Source: Bacteroidota bacterium
Lineage (GTDB): Bacteria; Bacteroidota; Bacteroidia; Cytophagales; Cyclobacteriaceae
Assembly (NCBI GenBank): GCA_023417785.1
Contig: JAEZEH010000155.1
Coordinates: forward strand, 79,627 to 143,626
Direction: 5' to 3'
Length of the DNA stretch: 64,000 bases
A program made the translations under genes and the position numbers. Positions 1 through 8,292 of the stretch are shown piece by piece (position 1 is the first letter of the stretch; each line of letters begins with the position of its first letter). The notes under the pieces are model-generated. The model saw only the letters and a list, made by a program, of their open reading frames with translations, was not told the origin of the DNA and ran no database searches.

Positions 1-2762
1 CTTTTAACCGCGCCTCCGGAATGACACGCATCCATCAGAATGACTTGTTTCTGGCTCCTGACCTGCGTCAGCATCTGGCGCAATTCGGACGCCGAAATTC
101 CCTTTCTCGTCAGCTGGTCTCGATCGCCATACAACTTGGTAACATTCGATGGGACAAGGTAGTACTCGTCGTCGTTTTCTTCGTCGAGCGTTCCATGACC
201 CGCATAATAAAACAAAAATAAATCCTCGGGTTTCGCGTATGAGGCTATCGTTTTGAAAGCCATCATGATGTTTTCGCGCGTAGCATCCTCGTCATAAATT
301 TCGATTTTGTTTATACCCTTGAATAGTTTCTTGCCCCGATCATTAAGTGCTCTAACGAAGGATCGCGCATCGGGCTCAGCATAATTCAGGGTATATGCCT
401 CGTTTTGATATTTATTGATTCCGATTGCCAGTACGTGTAGTGTCGACGTAACAAGAATATCCCCTTTGTATTCGATGGAAAGGATATCCGGCCGGGACTC
501 AATTTTCTGATAATTCACCACCACAACCTTGAACTCGTTAACTTCATTCACCATCTCGACTTCATAGGTACGCGTTACCTTATCGCCCTCACCTTTCGTT
601 TTGACGTCATTATCGGTGATGATCAGCTTATCATTTTGAAAAATATTAACTTCTTTGATCCCGCCACCTCCGTCGTAAACTTCGACAACCAAAGGCAATT
701 GCTTCGCTTGTGTGAATATCTTTCCTTTTTCAAACTTTAATAAATCCGTAGAGCGACTGACGACCCGAGTATCAAAGAACGCTGCAGGGGGGCGATGTAA
801 CTTGCCAAGATCAAAAATCCGTTCACCTTTTTCCCGGAGAATTTCGTCTACACGCCTTCCCTCGCGAATACTCTTCGCAACTTCCCGGGGGCGAAACAAG
901 ACTTCAAAAAACTGCTCCGCCGCATAGTAGTCGGCAAGTTTGTGTATGCCTCGGTTGATATGCCATCCGAAATACTGGCTGCCTTCTGAAGAGCATCCGA
1001 AATAGCCGTGAGGAGTCCAGCACACCCACTCATTATCCTCGGCGAGGAATAATGTAGTAAAGGGAAGAACTACCTCCGCAAGGCTTCGGTAAACATCCTC
1101 AACATTACGATAGGCACGGGCACCATCATTTTTCAAAAATGTAATCACATCAAGCCACGCCTTCTTTGTTTGCACATAGGTCAGTGAGTCTACCGGTAAC
1201 GAGGAAAAGAACTGCGCCCAATCTTCACCGTCGAAGGTATCTCTCAATGAAGGCGCATTACCGGAATCGGCAAGCCGCCAAAGGATGATTGTCTGGTCTT
1301 CGCTGCCTGAAGCGAGGTAAGCACCGTCAGGGCTAACAGCAAGTGTTCGGACGGAACCAAAGTGTCCGACAAACTCTTTCAATGGCGAACCATTTAAATC
1401 AAACATTTTAAGTGAGAAATCGCTGGCAACGACAACACTCCCGTCAGGCAGAACTTCATAGTCGAGTATTCTCCCATCAATATTCGGGTCGGTTTTTACC
1501 GCCTTGCCCTTTCCAATGGTCAAACTGTTTTCGTCCGTGAGAGCCACGGAGGACTTCTTTTTCACCGTGGACTTGCCATTTGTAACACTTCGACTCATCG
1601 TCAGATTGGCAAAATCAAATTTGATCTGATACTTATCACCATCACCGTCACGGTGCTGCGTCACAAACAAGTTAAGGCCATCACCAAAAGCAATTTCTTT
1701 TACCGCATTTCCCTGCCCCTTAATTTTTCGCACAGCCATGCCGTTGATTGGATTCCACAAAATAATTTCGTTATTCACTCCTCCCGCTGATGCTACAATG
1801 TAGTTCGCATGCGAAGGTGCGAAAGCGGCGCAGAAGACCGTGTTATCATGGCCTTTGAAGTCTGAAAATTTATTACCGGATGGAATCGACCAACTCATCC
1901 CCTGCCCTTTTATATTAAGGCCAACGAGAATCTTGGCATCTGCCGAGAAAGACATTGCGTAAACAGGTTCACTAAGCTGACCAAAGTTTTTTAGCAGGCT
2001 TCCGTCAGGTTTCCAAAGGAGCAATTCATTTTCGAGACTAGAACTGGCGAGATAGGCACCATCCGGCGAATAGAGTACTTTTTCCACCGGGCCTTTGTGA
2101 TTTCTAAACACCCGTGGAATTGCTTTCTTTAAACCTTGTTCCAGGCCGCCAAGCGGAAACACCACAACATCCCTGCTCCCAAAAGCCACGGCCAGATCAT
2201 GGGTTTTTGAATTAAACGAAAGACTGGTAACAATTCCGTTTACCGGAACAGACAACAAAGTGGGAAGCATTTGCTCTCCCCGCACCTTCCATATCCTGAT
2301 CGTCTGATCGGCTGAGCCACTTGCAAGGTATTTACCATCGCCACTAAATGCGAGTGCGTTTATAACATCAGTATGACCAATCGCCGTAGCAATCTGTTCA
2401 CCTTTTTCGATATCTATGAGAACAATGTAGTTTTCTTTTTCCGAGTTAACCTTGTATCCCGCTACTGCGAGCAATTTTCCATCAGGAGAAAGCGACGAGG
2501 CGTAAAACATTCCTTCAGGACCCTGCCCGATCTGCGATACAAACTTCCGCGACATTTTGCCTGACTCCACGTCCCACATCTTTATGGTCTTATCCTCGGA
2601 AACAGTCAGAAGGTATGATCCATCCGAAGTGTAGTGAATACTATTGATGCGAGCGGAATGCCCTTTTGAATCAATAACAATTCTGGGAATCTGTGTGTAT
2701 GCGGCAAGATTGAGAAGACTACACAAACCCGCAATAAGAACTAAAATCCTATTTGATGACAT
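1..2762 (-). CDS. Secreted WD40-repeat caspase-family protease (orthocaspase), C-terminus cut by window edge
   Basis: Open reading frame of 920 codons running off the left edge, so the C-terminus is missing. It starts at the ATG ending at 2762 with a hydrophobic signal peptide (MSSNRILVLIAGLCSLLN). Residues about 30-510 hold many WD40 blades, visible as repeated SPDG, LASGS and DQTI-W motifs, expected to form one or two beta-propellers. A linker follows, then a peptidase C14-like domain from about residue 773 (LHVLAIGINKY). The catalytic dyad is readable: His856 in YYAGHG and Cys913 in DACHSGG. Such bacterial caspase homologues often cleave after basic residues, and the propeller may bind a regulator or substrate; both points are family knowledge, not seen here. 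It is convergent with nothing and ends a minus-strand run; a terminator for the upstream gene separates the two. Confident on family, unsure of role. Confidence 0.9.
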   Translation of the reverse strand, partial: MSSNRILVLIAGLCSLLNLAAYTQIPRIVIDSKGHSARINSIHYTSDGSYLLTVSEDKTIKMWDVESGKMSRKFVSQIGQGPEGMFYASSLSPDGKLLAVAGYKVNSEKENYIVLIDIEKGEQIATAIGHTDVINALAFSGDGKYLASGSADQTIRIWKVRGEQMLPTLLSVPVNGIVTSLSFNSKTHDLAVAFGSRDVVVFPLGGLEQGLKKAIPRVFRNHKGPVEKVLYSPDGAYLASSSLENELLLWKPDGSLLKNFGQLSEPVYAMSFSADAKILVGLNIKGQGMSWSIPSGNKFSDFKGHDNTVFCAAFAPSHANYIVASAGGVNNEIILWNPINGMAVRKIKGQGNAVKEIAFGDGLNLFVTQHRDGDGDKYQIKFDFANLTMSRSVTNGKSTVKKKSSVALTDENSLTIGKGKAVKTDPNIDGRILDYEVLPDGSVVVASDFSLKMFDLNGSPLKEFVGHFGSVRTLAVSPDGAYLASGSEDQTIILWRLADSGNAPSLRDTFDGEDWAQFFSSLPVDSLTYVQTKKAWLDVITFLKNDGARAYRNVEDVYRSLAEVVLPFTTLFLAEDNEWVCWTPHGYFGCSSEGSQYFGWHINRGIHKLADYYAAEQFFEVLFRPREVAKSIREGRRVDEILREKGERIFDLGKLHRPPAAFFDTRVVSRSTDLLKFEKGKIFTQAKQLPLVVEVYDGGGGIKEVNIFQNDKLIITDNDVKTKGEGDKVTRTYEVEMVNEVNEFKVVVVNYQKIESRPDILSIEYKGDILVTSTLHVLAIGINKYQNEAYTLNYAEPDARSFVRALNDRGKKLFKGINKIEIYDEDATRENIMMAFKTIASYAKPEDLFLFYYAGHGTLDEENDDEYYLVPSNVTKLYGDRDQLTRKGISASELRQMLTQVRSQKQVILMDACHSGGAVK

Positions 2763-2846
2763 TACCTGGCAGTTAGGGAAAGGCAAAGGTACCGCTTTCG
2801 GGTCAATTTTTCCAGTTGATGCCTTGATACTCAGGCTGGTGTAAGA

Positions 2847-2879
2847 AACAAAAAGGATCCCCACAATCAGGGATCCTTT
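2847..2879 (-). terminator. Rho-independent terminator after the symporter gene
   Basis: Perfect 10-bp inverted repeat (AAAGGATCCC / GGGATCCTTT, loop of 8) followed on the minus strand by a T-run. It lies just past the symporter stop codon and before the WD40-caspase gene, so it separates the sugar locus from that gene. Confidence 0.8.
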
Positions 2880-2904
2880 CAGGGTTTGGTTTAGGTGTAT
2901 TTTA

Positions 2905-4602
2905 TTACCAGAAGACGCTGTAGAGGACAATACAAATGAGTATAATAATGATAGCCCCGATATTGAATGCCGGAGGTGTTTTGAACAATTGCGGCACGAT
3001 GTCGATTCCTTTTGGATCTGGTTTACCCTTACCTTGCATGTTACTAAGAATTACGATAGTCAGGAAGGAAAGAATTGCTGTGATCATCATTTGATGGAGG
3101 AAAGGCAACGTAACAAATAGCCCCGAGATCGCTGAATCGGAAAGCCATCCGTTCGGACCAACCTTAAAATACATGGCAATAGGAATTGAAGCGATCACAC
3201 CCAGAATCGCCGCCCTGTTTGTGGCGCGTTTATAAAATAATCCGGCGAGGAATACAGCGAGGATACCCGGAGAAAAGAGACCTGTATATTCCTGGATGAA
3301 CTGAAAGGCCTGGCCGAGGTTTCCAAGTTTCGGTGCGATTATCATAGCAATGACCAAAGCAACACCTGCTGTAATTCTGCCGACATTAACGGTCTGCTTG
3401 TCCGTCGCGGCTCTGTTGATATAGGGCCGGTAAATATCCATTGTAAAAATGGTCGCCGTAGAGTTGAGCATTGACGCGAGAGAGGAAACGATCGCCGCAG
3501 CCAGTGCCGCCAACACAAGTCCTTTTATACCTGCAGGCACAAACTTCTGGATCAACCACGGCCATGCGTTATCGTTGGCAATTGTGCCTGTCTTGGTAAT
3601 GAAACTCGGATCGAGGGTTGCACTGGTAAGGTTACCGGAGGCGTCGGAGTTAAGAACGAAAGCTACGATACCCGGGATAACCACGATAAGCGGAAGAAGA
3701 AGTTTAAGAAAGGCAGCGAACACGATACCCTTTTGCGACTCTTCAAGACTTTTCGCCGCCAGCGTGCGCTGAATGATATACTGATTGAAGCCCCAATAAT
3801 AAAGGTTTGCTACCCACAACCCACCAATCAGAACAGCAAGTCCGGGCAGATCCCACCAGGCATCTTTTCCATTTGGATCAATGATTTCTCCCTTGTCGAG
3901 GATCATCGAAAACTTCTCCGGTACGACTTCAATCACATGGGCTAATCCGTCAAACACATTTCCCGAAGGCGCCACATGCGAAAGGGCGAGATACGTTGTC
4001 ACCAGTCCGCCGAAGATCAATAGGACAACCTGCACAACATCCGTCCACGCCACCGCCGAGAGACCGCCGTACAGCGAGTAGGCTGCGGCGAAAAGACCAA
4101 GGCCGACAATTGACGTTATCATCAGGCTGTTATCGCCGGAGCCTATGATCGTGTCGAGCGCGCGTGCCCCCAGGTATAATACCGAAGTAAGGTTTACGAA
4201 AACGAAAAGAGCAAGCCAGAAAACCGCAAGAATAGTTTTAAGATTCGTACTGAACCGTTTTTCAACAAATTCCGGAATGGTATATATACCCTTCTTTATG
4301 AATATCGGAAGGAAGTACTTTCCCACCACCAGCAAGGTGATTGCCGCCATCCATTCATAGGAGGCAATCGCCAAACCAATGGCGAATCCAGATCCGGACA
4401 TGCCTATGAATTGTTCTGCAGAAATATTGGCAGCGATCAGAGATGCTCCGATTGCCCACCATGGAAGGGATTTCCCTGCGAGGAAGTAGTCCTCAGCACT
4501 CTTCTCGTGACCCTTTTTATCTCTGGATACCCAAAGGCCGACTCCGAGAATCAGCACACAATAGGCTACAAAGACGACGATGTCCAATGTTGCTAAACCC
4601 AT
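2905..4602 (-). CDS. sglT: Na+/sugar symporter of the SSS family, SglT-like (galactose/glucose)
   Basis: A 565-residue inner-membrane protein with about 14 hydrophobic segments that closely resembles the structurally known Vibrio parahaemolyticus vSGLT from memory. Shared blocks include SRDKKG, EDYFLAGKSLPWWA, AANISAEQFIGMSGSG, IASYEW and LYYWGFNQYIIQRTLAAKS. Residues matching vSGLT sugar-binding positions are present (Asn59, Gln64, Glu83), as is the YYWGFNQY region holding the gate tyrosine. It should import galactose or glucose with Na+. It lies downstream of galM, galE and galK on the same strand but past a terminator (about 4803-4829), so it may have its own promoter in the 230-bp gap. 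Substrate is inferred from the similarity and the neighbours together. Confidence 0.9.
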   Translation of the reverse strand: MGLATLDIVVFVAYCVLILGVGLWVSRDKKGHEKSAEDYFLAGKSLPWWAIGASLIAANISAEQFIGMSGSGFAIGLAIASYEWMAAITLLVVGKYFLPIFIKKGIYTIPEFVEKRFSTNLKTILAVFWLALFVFVNLTSVLYLGARALDTIIGSGDNSLMITSIVGLGLFAAAYSLYGGLSAVAWTDVVQVVLLIFGGLVTTYLALSHVAPSGNVFDGLAHVIEVVPEKFSMILDKGEIIDPNGKDAWWDLPGLAVLIGGLWVANLYYWGFNQYIIQRTLAAKSLEESQKGIVFAAFLKLLLPLIVVIPGIVAFVLNSDASGNLTSATLDPSFITKTGTIANDNAWPWLIQKFVPAGIKGLVLAALAAAIVSSLASMLNSTATIFTMDIYRPYINRAATDKQTVNVGRITAGVALVIAMIIAPKLGNLGQAFQFIQEYTGLFSPGILAVFLAGLFYKRATNRAAILGVIASIPIAMYFKVGPNGWLSDSAISGLFVTLPFLHQMMITAILSFLTIVILSNMQGKGKPDPKGIDIVPQLFKTPPAFNIGAIIIILICIVLYSVFW

Positions 4603-4802
4603 GTTGTATTAAGTTGTAGGTAGGTATTCTTTAACCAGCGAAATATAGCGATTGAATTTACTTCTCCCACACGATACCCCGACAATCGAAGCTGCGAACA
4701 CAATAGTAAATCCGCAATATGACCAGATTCAGGTGCACCTTGAAAAAAACTCCACGTAACGTGATCAAAATCCTTCATCAGACTATCGTTTCGCGTTTGA
4801 AA

Positions 4803-4829
4803 TAAAAAAGGGGCCACGAACGCCCCTGC
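4803..4829 (-). terminator. Terminator after mutarotase gene
   Basis: Stem AGGGGC / GCCCCT with a 7-nt loop, followed on the minus strand by a six-T run. It sits directly behind the galM stop codon and probably ends the long glycan-utilisation transcript. Confidence 0.8.
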
Positions 4830-4834
4830 ATTTT

Positions 4835-5995
4835 TTACCGTGTTCCGAACCGGAAGATGGTTTTCGTTTGATATGTCTCGCCCGGATTTACAACTACACT
4901 CGGAAAATCCGGTTGGTTAGGCGAATCCGGAAAATGCTCGGTTTCCAGACACAAGCCGAAGCGATGGTCATACTTCACTCCGCCTTTGCCGGTTATTGAG
5001 CCGGTTAAAAAGTTGCCAGAGTAAAACTGGATACCAGGTTCGGTAGTAAGCACCTCGACATATCTTCCGGAAGACGGATCATGAAGTGATGCTGCTGTTT
5101 TCATCGACTCCTGACCATTAAGGACCCAGCAGTGATCGTAACCGCCCGCAATTTTTAGTTGGCGATCGTCATCATTGATTCGTTGACCAACCGGAGTGGG
5201 CTGCGTGAAATCAAACGGAGTGTTCTTCACCGGCGCCAGAGTGCCTTCCGGTATCAACGTTTCGCCTACCGGTACATACCGATCTGCATAAAGGGTAAGA
5301 ACATGATCAAGAATGTCGCGCTTGACGTCACCGGTAAGATTGAAATATGTATGCTGTGTCAGATTCACCACCGTCTTTTTGTCCGTCACGGCGGAATAAT
5401 CGATTTCCAGTGCATTGTCGTCAGTCAGATTATAGATTACAGTCACATCCAGGTTGCCTGGGTAACCCTCCTCCATATCGGCACTACGATACGTAAGCTC
5501 AAGCTTCTGATCAGAAATTGGATTTATGTTCCAGAATACTTTATCGAAGCCCTTGATCCCGCCATGCAGATGCTGGCCATTATTGTTCTGTGCCAATGTG
5601 TACTCCTGTCCATCCAGTTTGAATTTGCCGTCAGCGATACGGTTTCCGTACCGACCCACGATCGCGCCGAAATAGGGTGATTCATTCAGATATCCTTCCA
5701 GCTTATCATAGCCAAGCACAATGTCTTCAAACTTTCCGTTCTTGTCTGGCGTCCTGAGGTGCGTGATAATAGCGCCGTAGTTGATCACGTGGACTTCTAC
5801 GCCACTGGCGTTCTTCATAACAAAACGGTGTACTTCTTTTCCGTCTGGAGTCATTCCAAAAAATTCCTTTTGCATAGATGTATCATTTGCCGTTGTCGCA
5901 GTATCCACCTCTCCTGTTTTAGATCCTGGACCACAGGCAATCACAGTCAACACAATGAGGGCGAATACGATTTGTTTTGTGAGATTCTTGAACAT
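4835..5995 (-). CDS. galM: Aldose 1-epimerase (mutarotase), lipoprotein
   Basis: Interconverts alpha and beta anomers of galactose or glucose. The chosen start (ATG ending at 5995) gives a clear lipoprotein signal, MFKNLTKQIVFALIVLTVIAC, with lipid-attached Cys21; a longer reading from 6052 would overlap galE and hide this signal. The galactose mutarotase fold is shown by the substrate-binding histidines in HLHGG and NLTQHTYFNL and by the catalytic glutamate in LCLETEHFPDSPNQP near the C-terminus. Length, about 386 residues, is normal. As a lipoprotein it probably acts in the periplasm, preparing sugar for uptake rather than inside the cell. It is the last gene of the galK-galE-galM run, 22 bp after galE. 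Confidence 0.92.
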   Translation of the reverse strand: MFKNLTKQIVFALIVLTVIACGPGSKTGEVDTATTANDTSMQKEFFGMTPDGKEVHRFVMKNASGVEVHVINYGAIITHLRTPDKNGKFEDIVLGYDKLEGYLNESPYFGAIVGRYGNRIADGKFKLDGQEYTLAQNNNGQHLHGGIKGFDKVFWNINPISDQKLELTYRSADMEEGYPGNLDVTVIYNLTDDNALEIDYSAVTDKKTVVNLTQHTYFNLTGDVKRDILDHVLTLYADRYVPVGETLIPEGTLAPVKNTPFDFTQPTPVGQRINDDDRQLKIAGGYDHCWVLNGQESMKTAASLHDPSSGRYVEVLTTEPGIQFYSGNFLTGSITGKGGVKYDHRFGLCLETEHFPDSPNQPDFPSVVVNPGETYQTKTIFRFGTR

Positions 5996-6017
5996 GGATA
6001 AATTTAAGTTAAATATT

Positions 6018-7055
6018 TCAGGCTGGTTTAAGTGTTTGGGAATCCATAACAAATTGTTGCCATTTCCAGGCGGAACGCATCATATCTTCAGCTGTGCGTT
6101 CTGCGTTCCATCCAAGCTCCTCATTGGCGAGACGGGTATCGGCATAGATCTTCACTACATCTCCGGAACGCCGATCTACAATGCGGTAATTCAACTTGAT
6201 ATCGTTAACCCTTTCAAAGGTGTTCACGAGCTCAAGAACTGTCATTCCCTTGCCTGTCCCAAGGTTGAAGAATTCGTAGTTCATCTTCTGTTTACCATCG
6301 AGTAGCCGGCGTACTGCCTTAACGTGTGCGATAGCCAGATCAACGACATGAATATAGTCACGCACCGCCGATCCGTCAGGGGTGTCGTAGTCGTTGCCAA
6401 AAACCAGGAGTTCCTTGCGTATCCCGGCCGCGGCCTGGGTGATAAAAGGAACAAGGTTATTCGGTACTCCTCTGGGGAGCTCGCCAATAAGCGCTGACTC
6501 GTGGGCTCCGACCGGATTGAAGTAGCGCAGCGATATCGCCTTCAGACCGGTTTCGACTTTGCAGGTATCCCGGAGGATTTCTTCGCAAATCTGTTTGGTG
6601 TTGCCATAGGGTGATTCCGCTGGCTTGAACGGCGTTTGCTCAGTCACCGGAAGCGTGTCCGGCTGGCCATATACCGTACATGACGACGAGAACACAAAAT
6701 TCGATATGCCCACGCGCTTCAGATTTTCCAAAAGAAGCACCAGAGAAAACAGATTGTTACGGTAATACAGCAACGGCTTTTCAACCGATTCGCCCACCGC
6801 CTTACTTGCCGCAAAATGTATAACTCCGCCGATGTCCTTATGGGCATCAAAGAAACTGGAAAGCTTTCCGCCGTCACACAGGTCAAACTGGTGAAACTCG
6901 GGCCTTTTTCCGGTTATCTTTTCGATGCCATCAAGCACCTCGACTTGCGAATTTGAAAGGTCATCAATTATCACGACATCAAAACCATTGTTGATCAGCT
7001 CAACCGCAGTGTGCGATCCGATGTAGCCTGTGCCTCCCGTGACGAGTATCTTCAC
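6018..7055 (-). CDS. galE: UDP-glucose 4-epimerase
   Basis: A 345-residue cytosolic short-chain dehydrogenase-type enzyme that interconverts UDP-galactose and UDP-glucose with bound NAD+. The N-terminus has the Rossmann motif TGGTGYIGSH (residues 6-15). The catalytic triad is visible as Ser124/125 in SSSCTVYG and Tyr150-xxx-Lys154 in SPYGNTK. The motif SLRYFNPVGAH and the closing region with the substrate loop are typical of GalE. It lies 31 bp downstream of galK and 22 bp upstream of galM, so the three are surely co-transcribed. UDP-galactose made here could also feed the UDP-galactopyranose mutase at 28-29 kb. Confidence 0.95.
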   Translation of the reverse strand: MKILVTGGTGYIGSHTAVELINNGFDVVIIDDLSNSQVEVLDGIEKITGKRPEFHQFDLCDGGKLSSFFDAHKDIGGVIHFAASKAVGESVEKPLLYYRNNLFSLVLLLENLKRVGISNFVFSSSCTVYGQPDTLPVTEQTPFKPAESPYGNTKQICEEILRDTCKVETGLKAISLRYFNPVGAHESALIGELPRGVPNNLVPFITQAAAGIRKELLVFGNDYDTPDGSAVRDYIHVVDLAIAHVKAVRRLLDGKQKMNYEFFNLGTGKGMTVLELVNTFERVNDIKLNYRIVDRRSGDVVKIYADTRLANEELGWNAERTAEDMMRSAWKWQQFVMDSQTLKPA

Positions 7056-7086
7056 AAATTTGAAATTAGAAAATTTAAATCATTAA

Positions 7087-8250
7087 TTATATATCAGAAA
7101 TCAATCCCGTGCCATCCTCAATACTAACGATGTATGATTTCATCTCATGACCAAACCGTTTAAGGTATGCTTCTTCTGCAGATTTTAAGAAGGGAGCCGT
7201 TTTGTTCTTTTCAACGATATTAATGGTACAGCCACCGAAACCTCCACCCATCATTCGTGCGCCAACTACGTTATGTTCGCGGGCTCGTTCGACAAGGAAA
7301 TCAAGCTCCTCACAGCTCACTTCATACAATTTCGAAAGACCGTTATGGGTTTCGTACATCTTGTTACCGAATTCGGTAAGCCGATTGGCTTTGAGATCAT
7401 CACTGGCTTTCTGAACGCGCTGTATCTCCTGAACGACGTATAAGGCTCGGTCAAACTCCTTTCCCTTAAATTCGTTCTTATGCTTATGTAACATCTCCTC
7501 CGAAGCGTCCCTTAGTGACGTGACATCCGGGTAATACTTGTGCAAAACGGCAACGGCCGATTCACATTCCTGCCGACGTGTGTTGTATTCGGAATCAACC
7601 AGTGAGTGTTTTACCCGCGTGTCGCAAAGAACGACATCATGATCAGGTAAATCAAGCGGTGAGTAGTGGTATTCCAATGAGCGACAATCAAGCACAATGA
7701 CGTGACCCTTCTTACCCATCATAGAGGCGAACTGATCCATGATCCCGCACTTGACTCCGACGAAATTATGTTCCGCCCATTGTGCCATGTGGATCATTTC
7801 GTCGCGCGAAAGTCCGAGGCTATTGTGTTCGTTCAGCGCGAAGGCAAAACCACATTCAACGGAGGCGGAAGAAGACAGACCAGCTCCGAGAGGAACATCA
7901 CCACCAAAAACGCATTTGAATGGTTTAACACTCAATCCCTCCATGTTAACCTGTTTGAGTACGCCCAACAAGTAGTTTGCCCATCCGGGTGATTCAACGG
8001 GTTTGGGGTCATCAATATCAATTGGAAATACTTCGCCATACTTCACAGAAAAAACCTCCGATTTGCCATCCGGCGCGTCGCCAATGGCAAACACAGTATC
8101 ATAATTGATTGCAGCCGGCATGACAAAGCCACCGTTGTAATCAGTATGTTCACCGATCAGATTGATCCTGCCGGGTGATCTGACAATGATAGGTTTTGAT
8201 TGATATCGCTCAGCAAATCTGGTTCTTACCTCATTTGTGCTTGCGCCCAT
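7087..8250 (-). CDS. galK: Galactokinase
   Basis: A 387-residue GHMP-family kinase that phosphorylates alpha-D-galactose to galactose 1-phosphate with ATP. The galactokinase signature GRINLIGEHTDYNGG lies near residues 25-39, the ATP-binding loop VPLGAGLSSSAS near 120-132, and the C-terminal GHMP motif MMGGGFGGCT near 335-345. The catalytic Asp is expected in CGIMDQFAS. Length is standard. It follows the GH43 gene by 42 bp and precedes galE. A galactose 1-phosphate uridylyltransferase, the next Leloir step, is not next to it or elsewhere in the window. Confidence 0.95.
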   Translation of the reverse strand: MGASTNEVRTRFAERYQSKPIIVRSPGRINLIGEHTDYNGGFVMPAAINYDTVFAIGDAPDGKSEVFSVKYGEVFPIDIDDPKPVESPGWANYLLGVLKQVNMEGLSVKPFKCVFGGDVPLGAGLSSSASVECGFAFALNEHNSLGLSRDEMIHMAQWAEHNFVGVKCGIMDQFASMMGKKGHVIVLDCRSLEYHYSPLDLPDHDVVLCDTRVKHSLVDSEYNTRRQECESAVAVLHKYYPDVTSLRDASEEMLHKHKNEFKGKEFDRALYVVQEIQRVQKASDDLKANRLTEFGNKMYETHNGLSKLYEVSCEELDFLVERAREHNVVGARMMGGGFGGCTINIVEKNKTAPFLKSAEEAYLKRFGHEMKSYIVSIEDGTGLISDI

Positions 8251-8292
8251 AGTTTCTGAAAGTGCTTTCCCAGTGGGTATGCGTTTTTTTTC

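Noticed and set aside
4593..4817. Minus-strand frame of 74 codons upstream of the symporter
   Set aside because: No recognisable domain, overlaps the symporter start and terminator region, and has no sensible start context.
5159..5680. Plus-strand frame of 173 codons
   Set aside because: Antisense to the mutarotase gene, which has clear catalytic motifs.
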